Assembly (NCBI GenBank): GCA_036583965.1
Contig: JAZBQD010000033.1
Coordinates: 19,739,446-19,803,445, forward strand
Origin: Prunella strophiata
Lineage: Eukaryota; Chordata; Aves; Passeriformes; Prunellidae
Length of the DNA: 64,000 nt
Direction of reading: 5' to 3'
The notes under the pieces are model-generated. The model searched no databases, was not told the DNA's origin, and saw only the letters and a list, made by a program, of their open reading frames with translations. Shown here in pieces: positions 62,613-64,000 of this stretch (positions within the stretch are counted from its first letter, which is position 1; the number at the start of each line of letters is the position of its first letter). Both the position numbers and the translations under genes were made by a program.

Positions 62613-64000
62613 GCTCCACAATTAATTCATCCCTAATGAACCCAACCAGCCCCTTGCACACGCTCTGTCTCCAGTGCAGAGGGGTTGATGAGCTGCAGGG
62701 TTTGCAGAGCTCTCCACACTGAGCCCTGGCAGGAATGTCCTTCCCAGGCCCTGCTCTCCAGAGCTGCAGGAGGACCCAGCCTCTCCCCCAGGCTCAGCTC
62801 ATGAGGCTCAAATTTACATCGAATTTCCCCCTGAGCTCCCCGTCCCCACCACTGCCGTGTCTTTCCCATGGATGTTTCCCTCTGCTGTGTGTCAGGGCAG
62901 GATTAAGAGCTAAAGAAACCTGCTAATTACTTAGTGGGATCAGCATCTGCTAATGAGCTGGGGTGCAACAGTCCAGCACGGGCCTGTAACAAATCTGCCT
63001 GCAGATAATTTGCTCAGAGCAGATTTTTGTCTGAGTGAGCCAGATCCATGTTTCACTTCAAGCAGTCACCTAATTAATGGCATTAACAGGGAGGGGTTTC
63101 ACTTTGAGTAGGGAAAACCCCTTAGGCTCCTGTTCCCTGGCACAGGGCAGTGACTGCAGCCCTCCCCTGGACCAGTCTTAAAAGGGTTTGGGGCTTATCT
63201 GGAGAGAGAAGCAGATAAAAGGTGGTGATGTGAAGGTGATCATTTGAACAATTTTGTTGGCATCTTGTCCCACTGACTGCAGGTGGAGTGTGGGTCAACA
63301 TCTTCCAGTTCTAGACCTTGATTGTGCCAGTAATGTCCAAAGAAAGAATCTGGAAAAATGTTTCCCCCGTGTTGATTTTAAAAAAGTTTGTCACCTTGAT
63401 GCTTAAATATCAGTTTATTAATGGTGTGGTAAAATCCTGATGGGGCTCATGGCTCCCATGGCTCCAGAGGACTGCTGGATTCCCAGAGCACTTGGATGAT
63501 GGAAACTGGGCTCAAAGAGAAGTAGGAGCCCACCTGCTGTCCAGGTATTGTGAGAGCTATTATCCACCTAGCTGGTTACCAGGCAGGTCCAGAGAGAAGG
63601 CAGTAAAACCCCTATTTATAAGGAATATTCCTGTAGAAAAGTGTAATTTGTAGCACTACATGAGCTGATTACAGTCGTTGAAAATCCAAACAATGCAGGA
63701 ACACTTGGCTTAAGAAAAGAAGCATTAAAAGCTTAATACTTCCAAGCTGTCAGAATAGTGACCCAGGGAAAGCAGGGAAGGCAGCTGGAGTTTGGTCTGT
63801 ATGGATTGGGAGGCACAGACCACAAAGTGGTGCTGCCTTAGCCATCCTGCAGGCTGTGAGGATTTGTGTCCCTGTGCTGTAAAAGTTGGAGAGCCCACTG
63901 CAAGCACTTGAGAAGGCAGCAAAAATCAGCACATGTAAAAAAAAACCCATAATGTAAATAATTAAAGCATAAAATTAAATGCCCCTGATGCTTTGTTATT
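62613..64000. other. unique stretch to window end, no gene seen
   Basis: Short frames only, with a 9-A run near 63938. No exon, RNA gene or repeat recognised. Confidence 0.5.

Noticed and set aside
1..64000. tRNA, rRNA, known microRNA, CRISPR or telomere-type repeats
   Set aside because: Scanned by eye for tRNA B-box-like sequence, TTAGGG runs and regularly spaced repeats; none were found. A dedicated RNA search was not possible.

Overview
The window is non-coding or very gene-sparse vertebrate DNA, most likely from a songbird (passerine). Three things point to this. At least sixteen fragments of the 3' end of CR1 LINEs, the dominant avian retroposon, are scattered on both strands. At least four LTR-like blocks resemble avian endogenous retrovirus LTRs. 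No Alu, L1 or other mammalian repeats are seen, and there is no bacterial-style gene packing. Nearly all open frames are short, overlap on both strands, and look like chance ORFs, repeat-derived ORFs or artefacts of the assembly gap. No complete gene is visible. The window is probably an intron of a large gene or an intergenic region.

Layout: 1-3540 is mostly unique sequence with a CR1 tail and a ~117-bp tandem duplication (2288-2513). 3541-5041 is a 1.5-kb pure purine array of GGGAGAGA / GGGAGAGAGA units. It is followed by a short CpG-bearing junction and then a pyrimidine-rich tract (5221-5325). 5330-15930 is unique sequence with five CR1 pieces. 15935-16418 is the best-defined mobile element: a 472-bp solo LTR on the minus strand with TG...CA ends and a near-perfect 6-bp target duplication. 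20640-21265 holds an unexplained minus-strand coding-like stretch. 23599-23940 is a compact minus-strand LTR with TATA and AATAAA signals. 24188-34300 is unique sequence with CR1 pieces and homopolymers. 39204-~39870 is a third LTR-like block and 53734-54279 a fourth. 56889-57388 is a 500-N assembly gap. CR1 fragments continue to 62612.

The only segments that look like host exons are on the plus strand: 53588-53720 (133 bp, CpG-rich, one open frame, good splice sites), a possible 30-bp microexon at 34450-34479, and a 50-bp segment at 34332-34381. The 30-bp and 133-bp candidates are phase-compatible across a ~19-kb intron. I do not recognise the protein. No RNA genes, CRISPR arrays or operons were found, and nothing here forms a multi-gene pathway.
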